A DNA stretch of 64,000 nt from Phytohabitans suffuscus (GTDB lineage: Bacteria; Actinomycetota; Actinomycetes; Mycobacteriales; Micromonosporaceae), in assembly GCF_011764565.1 (NCBI RefSeq), contig NZ_AP022871.1, forward strand, positions 3,224,320-3,288,319, written 5' to 3'. The position numbers were made by a program, and so were the translations under genes. Within the stretch, counting starts at the first letter, position 1; each line of letters begins with the position of its first letter. Positions 7,439 to 15,959 of the stretch are shown here, one piece after another. The notes beneath the pieces were generated by a model, which was given only the letters and a program-made list of their open reading frames with translations, was not told where the DNA came from and made no database searches.

Positions 7439-8635
7439 ATGCCCTACTACCGGAGCGTGGGGGAGGTCCCGCGCAAGCGACACACGCAGTTCCGGCAACC
7501 GGACGGCAGCCTGTACGCCGAGGAGCTGATGGGCCAGGAGGGCTTCTCCTCCGACTCGTCCCTGCTGTACCACCGGCACCTGCCCACGGCGATCGTCGCG
7601 GCGCAGGAGTACGACCCGCCGGCTTGGACGCGTGTGGCCAACCGCCCCCTCAAGCCCCGCCACCTGCGCACCCACAAGCTGGACGCGGGCGGCGCGGACG
7701 CGGTGCTCGGGCGCCAGCCGCTGCTGGTCAACGACGACGTGCGCATCTCGTACGTGGTGGCCGACCGCCCGTCCCCGCTCTACCGCAACGCGGTCGGCGA
7801 CGAGTGCCTGTACGTCGAGTCCGGCACCGCCCGGGTGGAGACGACGTTCGGCACGCTCGACGTGGCCAGCGGCGACTACGTGCTCGTCCCGACCTCGGTG
7901 ATCCACCGCGTCGTGCCCACCAGCGACCTGCTGCGCCTGCTCACCGTCGAGGCGACCGGCCACATCGGACCGCCCAAGCGCTACCTCTCGGTGCGCGGCC
8001 AGTTCCTGGAGCACTCGCCGTACTGCGAGCGCGACGTGCGCGGCCCCGGCACCCCGCAGCTCGTCGAGGACTCCGACGTCGAGGTCTACGTGCGGCACCG
8101 GCGGGGTTGGACACGTCATGTCTATGCCCACCACCCCTTCGACGTCGTCGGCTGGGACGGCCACCTGTACCCGTGGGCGTTCTCCATCCACGACTTCGAG
8201 CCGATCACCGGGCGGGTGCACCAACCGCCGCCGGTGCACCAGACGTTCCAGGGGCCCAACTTCGTGATCTGCTCGTTCGTACCGCGAAAGGTCGACTACC
8301 ACCCGCTCGCGATCCCCGTGCCGTACAACCACCACAACGTCGACTCGGACGAGATGCTCTTCTACACCGGGGGCAACTACGAGGCGCGGCGCGGCTCCGG
8401 CATCGAGCAGGGCTCGATCTCGCTGCACCCGGCCGGCTTCACGCACGGGCCGCAGCCGGGCGCGCCGGAGCGGGCGATCGGCGCCGACTACTTCGACGAG
8501 CTGGCGGTGATGGTCGACACGTTCCGCCCGCTGGACCTCTGCGAGCCGGCACTGTCCTGTGAGGACACCGGGTACGCCTGGACCTGGGCGGGACGCGGCA
8601 AAGGCCAGCCGTCCGCCGTCACCCCATCCGGGTGA
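7439..8635 (+). CDS. hmgA: homogentisate 1,2-dioxygenase
   Basis: Iron(II)-dependent ring cleavage of homogentisate to maleylacetoacetate in tyrosine/phenylalanine catabolism. The 398-residue protein has the double-cupin fold of the family. The first cupin contains GDECLYVESGTARVET and GDYVLVPTSVIHRVV. The second carries the metal ligands in PYNHHNVDSDEMLFY (His and Glu) and a distal His in HPAGFTHGPQPG. It is somewhat shorter than the roughly 440-residue proteobacterial enzymes, as is usual in actinobacteria. The ATG at 7439 is preceded by CGGAGGG six bases upstream. The 3' end overlaps the convergent TPR gene by 17 bp. No fumarylacetoacetase gene is adjacent. Confidence 0.9.
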   Translation: MPYYRSVGEVPRKRHTQFRQPDGSLYAEELMGQEGFSSDSSLLYHRHLPTAIVAAQEYDPPAWTRVANRPLKPRHLRTHKLDAGGADAVLGRQPLLVNDDVRISYVVADRPSPLYRNAVGDECLYVESGTARVETTFGTLDVASGDYVLVPTSVIHRVVPTSDLLRLLTVEATGHIGPPKRYLSVRGQFLEHSPYCERDVRGPGTPQLVEDSDVEVYVRHRRGWTRHVYAHHPFDVVGWDGHLYPWAFSIHDFEPITGRVHQPPPVHQTFQGPNFVICSFVPRKVDYHPLAIPVPYNHHNVDSDEMLFYTGGNYEARRGSGIEQGSISLHPAGFTHGPQPGAPERAIGADYFDELAVMVDTFRPLDLCEPALSCEDTGYAWTWAGRGKGQPSAVTPSG

Positions 8636-9638
8636 GGAGGGTGAGGCCGGCGATGGCGGAGACGATCGCGAGCACCAGCGGCCAGGGCGTGCCGACGAAC
8701 GCGTAGAGCATGACCAGGCACGGTCCGGCCGCCACCGAGAGCGTGGCCAGCCGCCCCGACCGGCCGCCGAACCGGTCGCCGCGCGGCAGCCGCCCGACGA
8801 GCACGCCGAGCGCGAGCAGGCCGACGCCGGCGAGCACGCCGGCCAGCAGCTGCGAGCCCGCGCCACCGGCCGCCGCCACGAACGCCACGAGGATCGCCGT
8901 GACGAGGCTGTGCGTGGCGCCGAAGAGCACCAGGGGTCGCACCCGCTCCACGGGGCGCTTGACGGCCGGCTCCGGAGCCGGCTGAAACGTGGGCACCGGC
9001 GCGAAGACCGCGGCCTCGGAGACCCGCTCCAGCGCCTGCGCGTACCGCCTGCGGTCCAGCCGCACGATGCCCGGCTCGTCGGCCGCGGCGGCGAGCGTGG
9101 GATCGAGCCGCAACGCCTCGTGGTAGGCCCGCTCGGCCAGCTCGAAGCGGCCCAGGCGGCCGGCCACGAGCGCGAGCACGAGATGGGCCAGCGGATCGCG
9201 GGGCGCCAGCTGGGCCGCGCGCCAGGCCGCGTCGATGGCGGTCTGGCCGTTGCGCGAGTCGGCCAGCACCGCGGCGGCGCTGCGCTGGGCGAACGGATCC
9301 GTGGGGCCGAGCCGGAGGACCTCTTCGGCCACGGCGGCCGCCTCCGTGAAGCGCCGCAGGTCGCTCAGGGCCATCGCGCGACTCACCAGCGCGGGCAGGT
9401 CACCGGGCGCGGTCGCGAGAGCCGCCTCGGCCGCCTGGAGGGCCTCCGCTGGCCGCTCCGCGGCGAGGTGGACGCTGGCCAGCGTCGAGTGCGCCCCGGA
9501 GTGGTGCGGATCCAGGGCGAGGGCGTCCGCCAGCTCCCCGGCCGCCTCGTCGTAGCGACCCAGATCGGCCAGGAGTGCGGCGCGCTGCACGTAGCTGTCC
9601 GGAGTGGCGTCCCGGTCCGACGGCGCATCGCTGGGCAC
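8619..9638 (-). CDS. TPR-repeat membrane protein
   Basis: About 339 residues. The N-terminal half contains at least four tetratricopeptide repeats (YVQRAALLADLGRYDEAAGE, ALQAAEAALATAPGDLPALV, RFTEAAAVAEEVLRLGPTDP, RFELAERAYHEALRLDPTLA). The C-terminal 120 residues hold about four hydrophobic segments (LVTAILVAFVAAAG, LLAGVLAGVGLLALGVLVG, LATLSVAAGPCLVMLYAFV, LVLAIVSAIAGLTLL). Its role is unknown; TPR domains mediate protein contacts, here presumably on the cytoplasmic face. It ends inside the hmgA coding region on the opposite strand and starts 14 bp after ispF. Confidence 0.75.
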   Translation of the reverse strand: MPSDAPSDRDATPDSYVQRAALLADLGRYDEAAGELADALALDPHHSGAHSTLASVHLAAERPAEALQAAEAALATAPGDLPALVSRAMALSDLRRFTEAAAVAEEVLRLGPTDPFAQRSAAAVLADSRNGQTAIDAAWRAAQLAPRDPLAHLVLALVAGRLGRFELAERAYHEALRLDPTLAAAADEPGIVRLDRRRYAQALERVSEAAVFAPVPTFQPAPEPAVKRPVERVRPLVLFGATHSLVTAILVAFVAAAGGAGSQLLAGVLAGVGLLALGVLVGRLPRGDRFGGRSGRLATLSVAAGPCLVMLYAFVGTPWPLVLAIVSAIAGLTLLTRMG

Positions 9639-9652
9639 CAGCCGAGCCTACG

Positions 9653-10126
9653 TCAGCGTTGGTAGACCATCGCCACCGCGAGACCCGCGAGGCCCTCGCC
9701 TCGCCCGGTAAGGCCTAGCCCGTCGGTGGTGGTGCCGGAGACCGTGACGGTGGCGCCGGCGGCGGCGGAGAGGGCCGCTTCGGCCTCGGCCCGGCGCGGC
9801 CCGATCTTCGGGCGTACGCCCACCACCTGGATCGAGACGTTGCCGATCTCGAAGCCGGCCGCGCGCACCCGGCGGGCCGTCTCCGCCAGCAGCGCCACCC
9901 CGGACGCGCCGGCCCACTCCGGGCGGTCGGTGCCGTAGTTGGCGCCGAGGTCACCGAGGCCGGCGGCGGACAGGAGCGCGTCGCAGGCGGCGTGCGCGGC
10001 CACGTCACCGTCCGAGTGCCCGGCCAGCCCGTCGACGCCGGGCCACCGCAGGCCGGCCACCCAGCACGGCCGCCCGGCCGCGAACGCGTGCACGTCGGTG
10101 CCGATGCCCACCCGAGGAACGATCAC
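9653..10126 (-). CDS. ispF: 2-C-methyl-D-erythritol 2,4-cyclodiphosphate synthase
   Basis: Fifth step of the MEP isoprenoid pathway: converts CDP-methylerythritol 2-phosphate to MEcPP with release of CMP. The 157 residues match the family length. Visible signatures are [11 protein letters not shown] (metal-binding Asp and His), [13 protein letters not shown] (second metal His and the SDGD motif), the [17 protein letters not shown] loop, and [16 protein letters not shown] near the C-terminus. Its start overlaps the ispD stop by 4 bp, giving a coupled ispD–ispF pair downstream of carD, the standard actinobacterial order. Confidence 0.95.
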   Translation of the reverse strand: MIVPRVGIGTDVHAFAAGRPCWVAGLRWPGVDGLAGHSDGDVAAHAACDALLSAAGLGDLGANYGTDRPEWAGASGVALLAETARRVRAAGFEIGNVSIQVVGVRPKIGPRRAEAEAALSAAAGATVTVSGTTTDGLGLTGRGEGLAGLAVAMVYQR

Positions 10127-10818
10127 TGGGCCTGGTCCAGGAGAAGCTCGGCGACCGCCAGGTCGAACGGTCGGGTGATCTTGAGTGCGTGCTCGTGGCC
10201 GGGGACGCAGGTCACCGGTACCCCCTGCTTCTCGACCAGGCCGGCGTCATCGGTGAGGGAAGCGGCGGCGCTGGCGTGCGCGGCGGCGAGGATCGAACGC
10301 CGGAAGCCCTGCGGCGTCTGCACGGCGCGCAGCACGGACCTGTCGACCGTGCCCAGCACCACCCCCTTGGCATCGACCTCCTTGACGGTGTCGACGACCG
10401 GGAGCACGGGGATGACGGCGGCGCTGCCGGCGCGCACGGCGGCAGCCACGGACTCCACGAGCGCCGACGGCGCGAGGGCCCGGGCGGCGTCGTGCACGAG
10501 GATGATGTCGGGCCCCCGGGGCACCGCGGCCAGGGCTGCCGCCACGGACTCCTGCCGCTCGGCTCCGCCCGCCACGACGATCACCGGTGCCACCGGTGCG
10601 AGCAGGGAGCGCACGGCCTCGACGTCGGGCGGCGGCGCGGCCACCACGATCGCGCTCACCGACGGCGCGCTCGCCACGCGACGGATGGCGTGCACGAGCA
10701 ACGGCTCGCCGCCGAGCAGGCGGAGAGCCTTGGGACCGCCGGCACCGAGCCGCACTCCGGCGCCGGCCGCAGGAACGAGGACCGCGACGTCACCGCGCGG
10801 ATCGAGCTGCGCGGTCAC
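10123..10818 (-). CDS. ispD: 2-C-methyl-D-erythritol 4-phosphate cytidylyltransferase
   Basis: Third step of the MEP pathway: transfers CMP from CTP to methylerythritol phosphate. The 231-residue nucleotidyltransferase has the N-terminal glycine-rich loop [20 protein letters not shown], the [10 protein letters not shown] metal/substrate motif, [11 protein letters not shown] and the C-terminal [12 protein letters not shown] segment. It lies 44 bp downstream of carD and overlaps ispF by 4 bp. Confidence 0.95.
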   Translation of the reverse strand: MTAQLDPRGDVAVLVPAAGAGVRLGAGGPKALRLLGGEPLLVHAIRRVASAPSVSAIVVAAPPPDVEAVRSLLAPVAPVIVVAGGAERQESVAAALAAVPRGPDIILVHDAARALAPSALVESVAAAVRAGSAAVIPVLPVVDTVKEVDAKGVVLGTVDRSVLRAVQTPQGFRRSILAAAHASAAASLTDDAGLVEKQGVPVTCVPGHEHALKITRPFDLAVAELLLDQAQ

Positions 10819-10862
10819 GTCGCGGTCCCCGTGGAGAAGTTGTAAACGGGTCAGCCGGAGGG

Positions 10863-11348
10863 TCAGGCCTCGGTGAGCACTTTGTCGAGGAGAACCTCCG
10901 CCTCGTCCTTGGTGCTCTTTTCCGCCAGGGCGACCTCGCCGACGAGGATGTCGCGAGCCTTGGCCAGCATGCGCTTCTCGCCGGCCGACAGGCCCCGCTC
11001 GCGCTCACGCCGCCACAGGTCACGAACAACCTCGGCCACCTTGAGCGGGTTGCCAGAGGCCAGCTTCTCCAGATTCGCCTTGTAACGCCGCGACCAGTTG
11101 GTCGGCTCCTCGGTGTGCGGAGCACGGAGGACGTCGAAGACCTTGCCCAGGCCTTCCTCGCCAACCACCTCACGCACGCCAACGATCTCGGCATTCTCGG
11201 CGGGCACCCGCACCGTCAGGTCACCCTGAGCGACCCTGAGGACGAGGTACTGCTTTTCCTCGCCCTTGACGACCCGAGTCTCGATTGCCTCGATGAGTGC
11301 GGCCCCGTGGTGGGGGTAAACAACGGTCTCGCCGACACTGAAAACCAT
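10863..11348 (-). CDS. carD: CarD-family RNA polymerase-binding transcription factor
   Basis: A global regulator that binds the RNA polymerase beta subunit through its N-terminal Tudor-like domain and stabilises the open complex at promoters, including rRNA promoters. The 161-residue sequence has the RNAP-interaction domain ([30 protein letters not shown]) and the C-terminal helical domain containing the conserved tryptophan ([22 protein letters not shown]). The ATG at 11348 follows an AAAGGGG ribosome-binding site. It heads the carD–ispD–ispF group found throughout actinobacteria. Confidence 0.95.
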   Translation of the reverse strand: MVFSVGETVVYPHHGAALIEAIETRVVKGEEKQYLVLRVAQGDLTVRVPAENAEIVGVREVVGEEGLGKVFDVLRAPHTEEPTNWSRRYKANLEKLASGNPLKVAEVVRDLWRRERERGLSAGEKRMLAKARDILVGEVALAEKSTKDEAEVLLDKVLTEA

Positions 11349-11650
11349 AGGTTCGAAACCCCTTTCGCTGTGTCTAGGGTAACACGCTCAGGCACCGATG
11401 TCCCGTCCCGGTCCTGACCGTTAGCGCAGCTCAGGGGCCCTGTGAGAGGCCTTTCTCCAGCTTGACAGGAGGATTCCATCGACCATCCGCCACGCAGAGT
11501 AATCTTCAAATCAGCGCTGCGCGACTCCCGGAGCGGCTCCGGGGCGACCCGTAAGGACCGATGCCCCTAGCGGTCCCACCCCTCCGTGCGAGACCCTAAA
11601 GGTTGACCCCGATCGACCTCGCGGCGCGCGGACTGGGGGACATGGGAACC
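11349..11650. other. divergent intergenic region between carD and the 11651 gene
   Basis: About 300 bases without a convincing gene. It must carry the carD promoter; a TTACCCTAGAC stretch about 40 bases before the carD start resembles an extended -10 on the minus strand. A frame beginning at TTG 11603 could extend the next gene, but it lacks a ribosome-binding site. No strong hairpin or repeat was seen. Confidence 0.4.
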
Positions 11651-12418
11651 ATGGGCAACGGCAATGGCGGCACCCCGCCAGAAGGCGGCGGACGTCCTGA
11701 AGGCGTGCCCGACCTACCCCCCGAGTGGGGCACCGTGGTCATCCCCGACGACATCAGCGAGCTGGCCGAGGAGTCGGCGGCGGTGCGCAAAGACCTGCGC
11801 CGCCAGTCGCGCCGCGACACCTGGCGGCGGTGGGTCGGCCGGCCGGTCCACGGGCACCCGGGCAGGTCCTCCCTGCGCATCCCACTACTGATCATGGCGG
11901 TGGCCGTGCTCGCCACCCTTACCAGCCTCGTCGCGGTGACCTGGCCGGGCCGGCAGCCACAGCCCCTGCCGCCGCCGGTCGCCCGGCAGTCCGGGAGCCC
12001 GCCGGCGCCGACCCGCACCGTGCCAGCCCTCGACCTCATCGATGTCGACGGGTCTCCGGTCTCGCTGCGCGGCCTGCTCCCGGCGGCGGTGATGCTCACC
12101 GACGGTTGCGAATGCGCGACCCTCGTGGCCGACACCGCGGCCGCCGCCAAGCCGGGCGTCACGGTCGTCACCGTCACGAGGTCTTCCCCACCGCCGCCAC
12201 GTGCCAGCACGCCCCGGGCGCCGGGTGCGGGAACGCCGAGCGTCCGCCGGCTCGCCGATCCGACCGGGGAGCTGCGCGGCAGCCTCCAGCTCGGCACCCA
12301 GGGCACCGGACAGGTGGCCACGGTGCTGCTCGTGGCGCGCACCGGCGAGATCATCTCGACGATCCCGGCCGCGCAGACCATCGATCAGTTTCGCCGCGAG
12401 CTGGCCACGCTCTCCTGA
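11651..12418 (+). CDS. membrane-anchored protein with thioredoxin-like extracytoplasmic domain
   Basis: About 255 residues from the ATG at 11651, chosen because GGGGGA lies ten bases upstream; ATG 11642 and TTG 11603 are alternatives. The N-terminal 70 residues are cytoplasmic, acidic and glycine/proline-rich. One membrane segment follows (IPLLIMAVAVLATLTSLVAV), then a proline-rich spacer and a domain with LDLIDVDGSPVSLRGLLPAAVMLTDGCECATLV. The last segment resembles the strand–C-x-C region of a redoxin-like fold, and a GTGQVATVLLVARTGEIIST strand is near the end. The function is unknown; a thiol-related envelope role is inference only. Confidence 0.65.
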   Translation: MGNGNGGTPPEGGGRPEGVPDLPPEWGTVVIPDDISELAEESAAVRKDLRRQSRRDTWRRWVGRPVHGHPGRSSLRIPLLIMAVAVLATLTSLVAVTWPGRQPQPLPPPVARQSGSPPAPTRTVPALDLIDVDGSPVSLRGLLPAAVMLTDGCECATLVADTAAAAKPGVTVVTVTRSSPPPPRASTPRAPGAGTPSVRRLADPTGELRGSLQLGTQGTGQVATVLLVARTGEIISTIPAAQTIDQFRRELATLS

Positions 12419-12426
12419 GAGCGCCC

Positions 12427-12936
12427 TCACCCCACGTCGATGACCTGGACGCCCACGTCGGCCGGCTCGGGGCCGGGCCGGTGCACCTCGATCTGCACTT
12501 CGGTGCCGCGCGCCCGAAACTGAAGCGCGCTGAGGATGTTTTCGCAGTTGACGTGATGGAGCAGCTCGCCGTCCGTCGTGCCCTGGACCCGTAGCGACAG
12601 GTAGCCCGAGCCGAGACAGACGTACTGCAGCAGGTATTCGGCCTGCTTGACCGACGGGATCGACATCACGTGCGTCATGTCGGGGTCGAGGCGGCCGACC
12701 TGGCGCTGGATCGTGTTGGGAAAGTCGGGCAGGTAGCTCGCCGAACCGTTGTCGACCTGCTCGGGCACGACCGGATCGGGCGCCACGACCGCCGGCGGGG
12801 TCGCGGCGGGGTAGGCATCGAGGTCCGGGGCGGCGGCCACCCACCAGGCCGTGCCGGCGGCGAGCACGAGCGCCGCGCCGGCAGAGATCACGGCGAGGCT
12901 CAGCCGCCCGCCCGTCCGGTCCACCCCGCCGTCCAC
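12427..12936 (-). CDS. hypothetical secreted or membrane-anchored protein
   Basis: A 169-residue protein with an N-terminal hydrophobic segment (LSLAVISAGAALVLAAGTAWWVAAA), a proline-rich stretch, and a small extracytoplasmic domain with two cysteines (QYVCLGSGYLSL, HHVNCENILSAL) that could form a disulfide. I do not recognise the family. It lies 16 bp upstream of the type III PKS stop on the same strand, so readthrough from the biosynthetic genes is possible, but its own composition gives no hint of a role there. It converges with the 11651 gene. Confidence 0.65.
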   Translation of the reverse strand: MDGGVDRTGGRLSLAVISAGAALVLAAGTAWWVAAAPDLDAYPAATPPAVVAPDPVVPEQVDNGSASYLPDFPNTIQRQVGRLDPDMTHVMSIPSVKQAEYLLQYVCLGSGYLSLRVQGTTDGELLHHVNCENILSALQFRARGTEVQIEVHRPGPEPADVGVQVIDVG

Positions 12937-12952
12937 GGTGGCACTGTATCGG

Positions 12953-14005
12953 CTAAGTCCGCTGCAGGAGAGCCGCGTAAAGCGTGAGGCCGGGACCGAA
13001 GGCGAGCATCACCACCCACCTCGGCGGCACGGGCCGCTGCCGCATCGCCTCCAGGATCAGCAGGACGGTGGGCGAGGAGCAGTTGCCGTACCCGGACAGC
13101 GTCACCCGCGAGTCGCCGAGCGCCTCGGGCGGCAGGGCGAGCTCGCGCTCCACGACGTTGAGGATGCGGGGGCCGCCCGGGTGCACCGCCCAGCCGTCCA
13201 CATCGGACAGCGTGAGGCCGTGGCGGGAGAGCAGGCCGTCGACGAACCCGCGTACGTGCAGGGACAGCACCTGCGGCACCCGCGCCGAGAGCCCCATCCG
13301 AAACCCGAGGTCGGTCACGTCCCACGTCATGTGGTCGACCGCCGACGTGTCGGTGACGGAGGCGACCTCCCGCACGGCGTACCCGCCGGTGCTGTCACCG
13401 GGAACGAGCACGGCGGCGGCCGCCGCGTCCGAGAAGAGCGCGTGGGCGACGATCTGCTGGGTGTCGACCCGGGCCGAGGCGGGCTGCAGGTGCAGGCTGG
13501 TCAGCTCGTTGCAGAGCAACAGCGCCGGCCGGCCGCGGGCGGTCACGAAGTCGGCCGCCGCCCCGATCGTGGGCATCGCCGCGTAGCAGCCCATGTGTCC
13601 CACGAAGAGCCGCTGCGTGTCGGTCGCCATGCCCATGTCGCGGGCGAGCAGGATGTCCAGCCCCGGCGTGACGTACCCGGTGCAGGAGCAGACCGTGAAG
13701 AGCCCGATGTCCGCGGCGGCCACGCCCGCGTCCACGAGCGCCCGGTCGACCGCCTCCTTGCCGAGGGGCAGGGCCTCGATGAGGTAGCGGTTCATGCGGC
13801 GCTCGGTCGGCCAGCCGGACACGTCCTCGATGAGCGGGTTGGCGACGGCGTGGCGGGTACGCACCCCGGCGTTCGCGAAGATCCGCTCGGCGAGCGCCCG
13901 GGTGCCCCCGGAGTAGTGGTTGGCGAAGAAGCCCCGCCACAGCTCGTCCTGGTGCGCCTGGGCGGGCGTGGCCATGCCCAGCCCGGCGATCGTGGCTCCT
14001 ACCAT
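12953..14005 (-). CDS. type III polyketide synthase (alkylresorcinol synthase-like)
   Basis: A 350-residue chalcone-synthase-fold enzyme that extends an acyl-CoA starter with malonyl-CoA and cyclises the chain. The catalytic triad is visible: Cys140 in FVGHMGCYAAMPT, His275 in GWAVHPGGPRIL, and Asn308 in GYGNCSSPTVL. The start ATG at 14005 overlaps the end of the acyl-CoA dehydrogenase-like gene by 7 bp. With the adjacent flavoprotein, methyltransferase and UbiA prenyltransferase it matches the content of the agq cluster of Actinoplanes missouriensis (alkyl-O-dihydrogeranyl-methoxyhydroquinones), where the PKS makes a long-chain alkylresorcinol. The product here is inferred from that parallel. 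Confidence 0.9.
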   Translation of the reverse strand: MVGATIAGLGMATPAQAHQDELWRGFFANHYSGGTRALAERIFANAGVRTRHAVANPLIEDVSGWPTERRMNRYLIEALPLGKEAVDRALVDAGVAAADIGLFTVCSCTGYVTPGLDILLARDMGMATDTQRLFVGHMGCYAAMPTIGAAADFVTARGRPALLLCNELTSLHLQPASARVDTQQIVAHALFSDAAAAAVLVPGDSTGGYAVREVASVTDTSAVDHMTWDVTDLGFRMGLSARVPQVLSLHVRGFVDGLLSRHGLTLSDVDGWAVHPGGPRILNVVERELALPPEALGDSRVTLSGYGNCSSPTVLLILEAMRQRPVPPRWVVMLAFGPGLTLYAALLQRT

Positions 14006-15168
14006 CGCGGGGTGGTCCCCTCGCGGTCCGGGTCGCCGCCGATCGCGGCCACGCCCAGCCAGTCCGCGCACACGTCCGAGGTGGCCGGGTGCAGCGAGCC
14101 GCAGCGGGCGTCGCGGTACAGCCGTTCCAGCGGATGGCCGCGGCGCGTCGCCGAGGTGCCGGCCGCCTCCAGCATCGAGGCCGCCACCTCGGCCGCGGTG
14201 GTGCCGGCCAGCAGCTTCGCCCGCCACACCCAGCGGTTGGTCTCCTCGGCGCCGGGCTCGTCGTCGACCCGCCGGGCGGCCTCGGCCACGACCAGGCGGG
14301 TGGCCGCCACGGCCGCGTCGGCGCGTCCGATCCGGGCGCGCACGGAGGGAAGCTCGGACACGCCGCGCTTGACCACGTGCTCGACCGCGGCGTCGACGGC
14401 GGCCTGGGCCACGCCCACGTACACGGCCGCGTAGCTCGCGATCAGCCAGTGCGGCATGAGCTGGGCGACGACGAGGGCCAGCCCTTCCACGCCGCCGAGC
14501 AGGGTGTCGTCCGCCACGACCGCGTCGATGTGCAGGTCGTGCGAGGCGGTGGCGCGCATGCCCAGCGAGTCCCAGGTGGGCTCGACCTTCAGCCCGTCGG
14601 CCGTGGCCGGCACCAGGAACTGCGACACCACGGACTGGTCGGTGGCGCTGCGGGCGGCCACCAGGTAGGCGTCCGCGTGGCCCGCCCCGGAGCAGAACGT
14701 CTTGGCGCCCCTGATGTGGTAGCCGCCGTCGACCGGTTCGTACACGGTGGCGAGCTGCGACAGGCGGGAGCCGGCGCCACGCTCGCTCATCGCCACGCCG
14801 TACCACGATCCGGCGGCGGCCTCGGCCAGCATCCGGTCGCGCGCGGCCAGGGCCGCGTCGGGCACGCCGAGCGACTCGGCCACCTCCTCGTTGACCGCGG
14901 TCAGCGCGCCGGTCACGGAGGCGTGCATGTTGAAGACCAGGGCGGTCGCCCCGTTGCCCCGGGCCAGCTCGTACGCCACGGCCGCGTACTCCGCGAACCC
15001 CGCCTCCCGGCCCCCCAGCCGGGCCGGCACCATCAGCCCGAACAGTCCTGCCGAGCGCAGGTCGGCGAAGTCGTCGACAGGGAACGTGCCGTCCCGGTCG
15101 TGCTCCGCCGCCCGCGCCGCCAGCCGCGGCGCCAACCGCCGCGCAGCCGCTGTCGCGTCACCTGCCAT
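13999..15168 (-). CDS. acyl-CoA dehydrogenase-like flavoprotein
   Basis: A 389-residue protein of the acyl-CoA dehydrogenase/flavin monooxygenase superfamily. It shows the family middle-domain motif VAMSERGAGS, GYHIRGAKTFCSGAGHADAYLV, WDSLGMRATASHD, and a C-terminal helical bundle. The family includes both dehydrogenases and FMN/FAD-dependent hydroxylases. Between a type III PKS and a quinone-type methyltransferase it more probably oxidises the resorcinol ring toward a hydroquinone, as proposed for the agq pathway, than takes part in fatty-acid beta-oxidation; this is inference. It overlaps the PKS gene by 7 bp and lies 21 bp downstream of the methyltransferase gene. Confidence 0.85.
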   Translation of the reverse strand: MAGDATAAARRLAPRLAARAAEHDRDGTFPVDDFADLRSAGLFGLMVPARLGGREAGFAEYAAVAYELARGNGATALVFNMHASVTGALTAVNEEVAESLGVPDAALAARDRMLAEAAAGSWYGVAMSERGAGSRLSQLATVYEPVDGGYHIRGAKTFCSGAGHADAYLVAARSATDQSVVSQFLVPATADGLKVEPTWDSLGMRATASHDLHIDAVVADDTLLGGVEGLALVVAQLMPHWLIASYAAVYVGVAQAAVDAAVEHVVKRGVSELPSVRARIGRADAAVAATRLVVAEAARRVDDEPGAEETNRWVWRAKLLAGTTAAEVAASMLEAAGTSATRRGHPLERLYRDARCGSLHPATSDVCADWLGVAAIGGDPDREGTTPRW

Positions 15169-15189
15169 GACCCGCCCCTCTCGTGGCCG

Positions 15190-15912
15190 CTAGCCGCCTC
15201 CGTTGCCGTGGCCGTTCTTTGTGCCCCGTCCCTGGTAGAGGACCGCCGCCGACCAGGTGGGCACGATCCGGCCGCGACCTCGACCCACACCCGCCAGCCA
15301 GCCGGCCACCGAAGGCACGGTCGGGCGCACGCCGCGAACAGCGAGGGTCACCCCGTGCCGCGCGCACTCGCGCCGTAATACCCGCGGATCCACGAAGAGT
15401 GCCGGGTCGTGCAGGCCGCGTGGGACGCCGCGGAAACGCTCGGCGAGCGTGACGGCGACCAGCCGGCTCAGCGCCGTGGAGTTGAGGGTGTCGACCACGA
15501 GCAGGCCGCCGGGACGCAGCACGCGGCACGCCTCGGCGACGGCCGCGGGCAGGTCGGGCACGTGTTCGAGGATCTCGCCCGCGACGACGACGTCGGCACA
15601 GCCGCCGGCGAGCGGGAGGGCGCCGGCGTCGGCGCGGACCGGCGTCAGGCCGTGCGCGGCGGCCAGCTCCAGGGCGGAGGCGGTGACGTCCAGCCCGATG
15701 TGCCGGTAGCCCTTTCCGAGCAGGTGCGGGGTGAGGAGCCCGCCGCCGCAGCCCACATCGACGAGGATCGCCCCGGGGCGCGACGCCGGCGGCACGAGCC
15801 GTGCGCGGGCCGCGGCCAGCCAGTGCAGGATCGCGAAGGCGCCGTCGGGCCGCCACCATTCCCCGGCAAGATCGTCGTACTGCCGGGGATCGTTGCGCGG
15901 CAGGATGCGCAT
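15190..15912 (-). CDS. UbiG-like SAM-dependent O-methyltransferase
   Basis: A 240-residue class I methyltransferase. Motif I is ILVDVGCGGGLLTPHLL, motif II is ADVVVAGEILEHVPDL, and motif III is VLRPGGLLVVDTLN. The N-terminal RNDPRQYDDLAGEWW resembles the start of UbiG/Coq3-type quinone O-methyltransferases, as does the long insert before the C-terminal strand. This suggests methylation of a phenolic hydroxyl on the type III PKS-derived ring. It is first in the minus-strand run leading to the PKS and is divergent from the UbiA gene with a 47-bp gap, so the two arms probably share a control region. Confidence 0.85.
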   Translation of the reverse strand: MRILPRNDPRQYDDLAGEWWRPDGAFAILHWLAAARARLVPPASRPGAILVDVGCGGGLLTPHLLGKGYRHIGLDVTASALELAAAHGLTPVRADAGALPLAGGCADVVVAGEILEHVPDLPAAVAEACRVLRPGGLLVVDTLNSTALSRLVAVTLAERFRGVPRGLHDPALFVDPRVLRRECARHGVTLAVRGVRPTVPSVAGWLAGVGRGRGRIVPTWSAAVLYQGRGTKNGHGNGGG

Positions 15913-15959
15913 GGCTTCGAGCGTGGCACGACTCCCCGGTAACGGCCAGACTTCCCGGT

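Noticed and set aside
5865..7529. Long plus-strand open frame across the SRPBCC and hypothetical genes
   Set aside because: Low-complexity Ser/Arg/Ala translation opposite two well-formed minus-strand genes; typical GC-rich shadow.
13999..15168. Fatty-acid beta-oxidation acyl-CoA dehydrogenase
   Set aside because: Sequence alone would allow it, but the gene overlaps a type III PKS gene and lies beside quinol-type tailoring enzymes; a biosynthetic flavoprotein role fits better.
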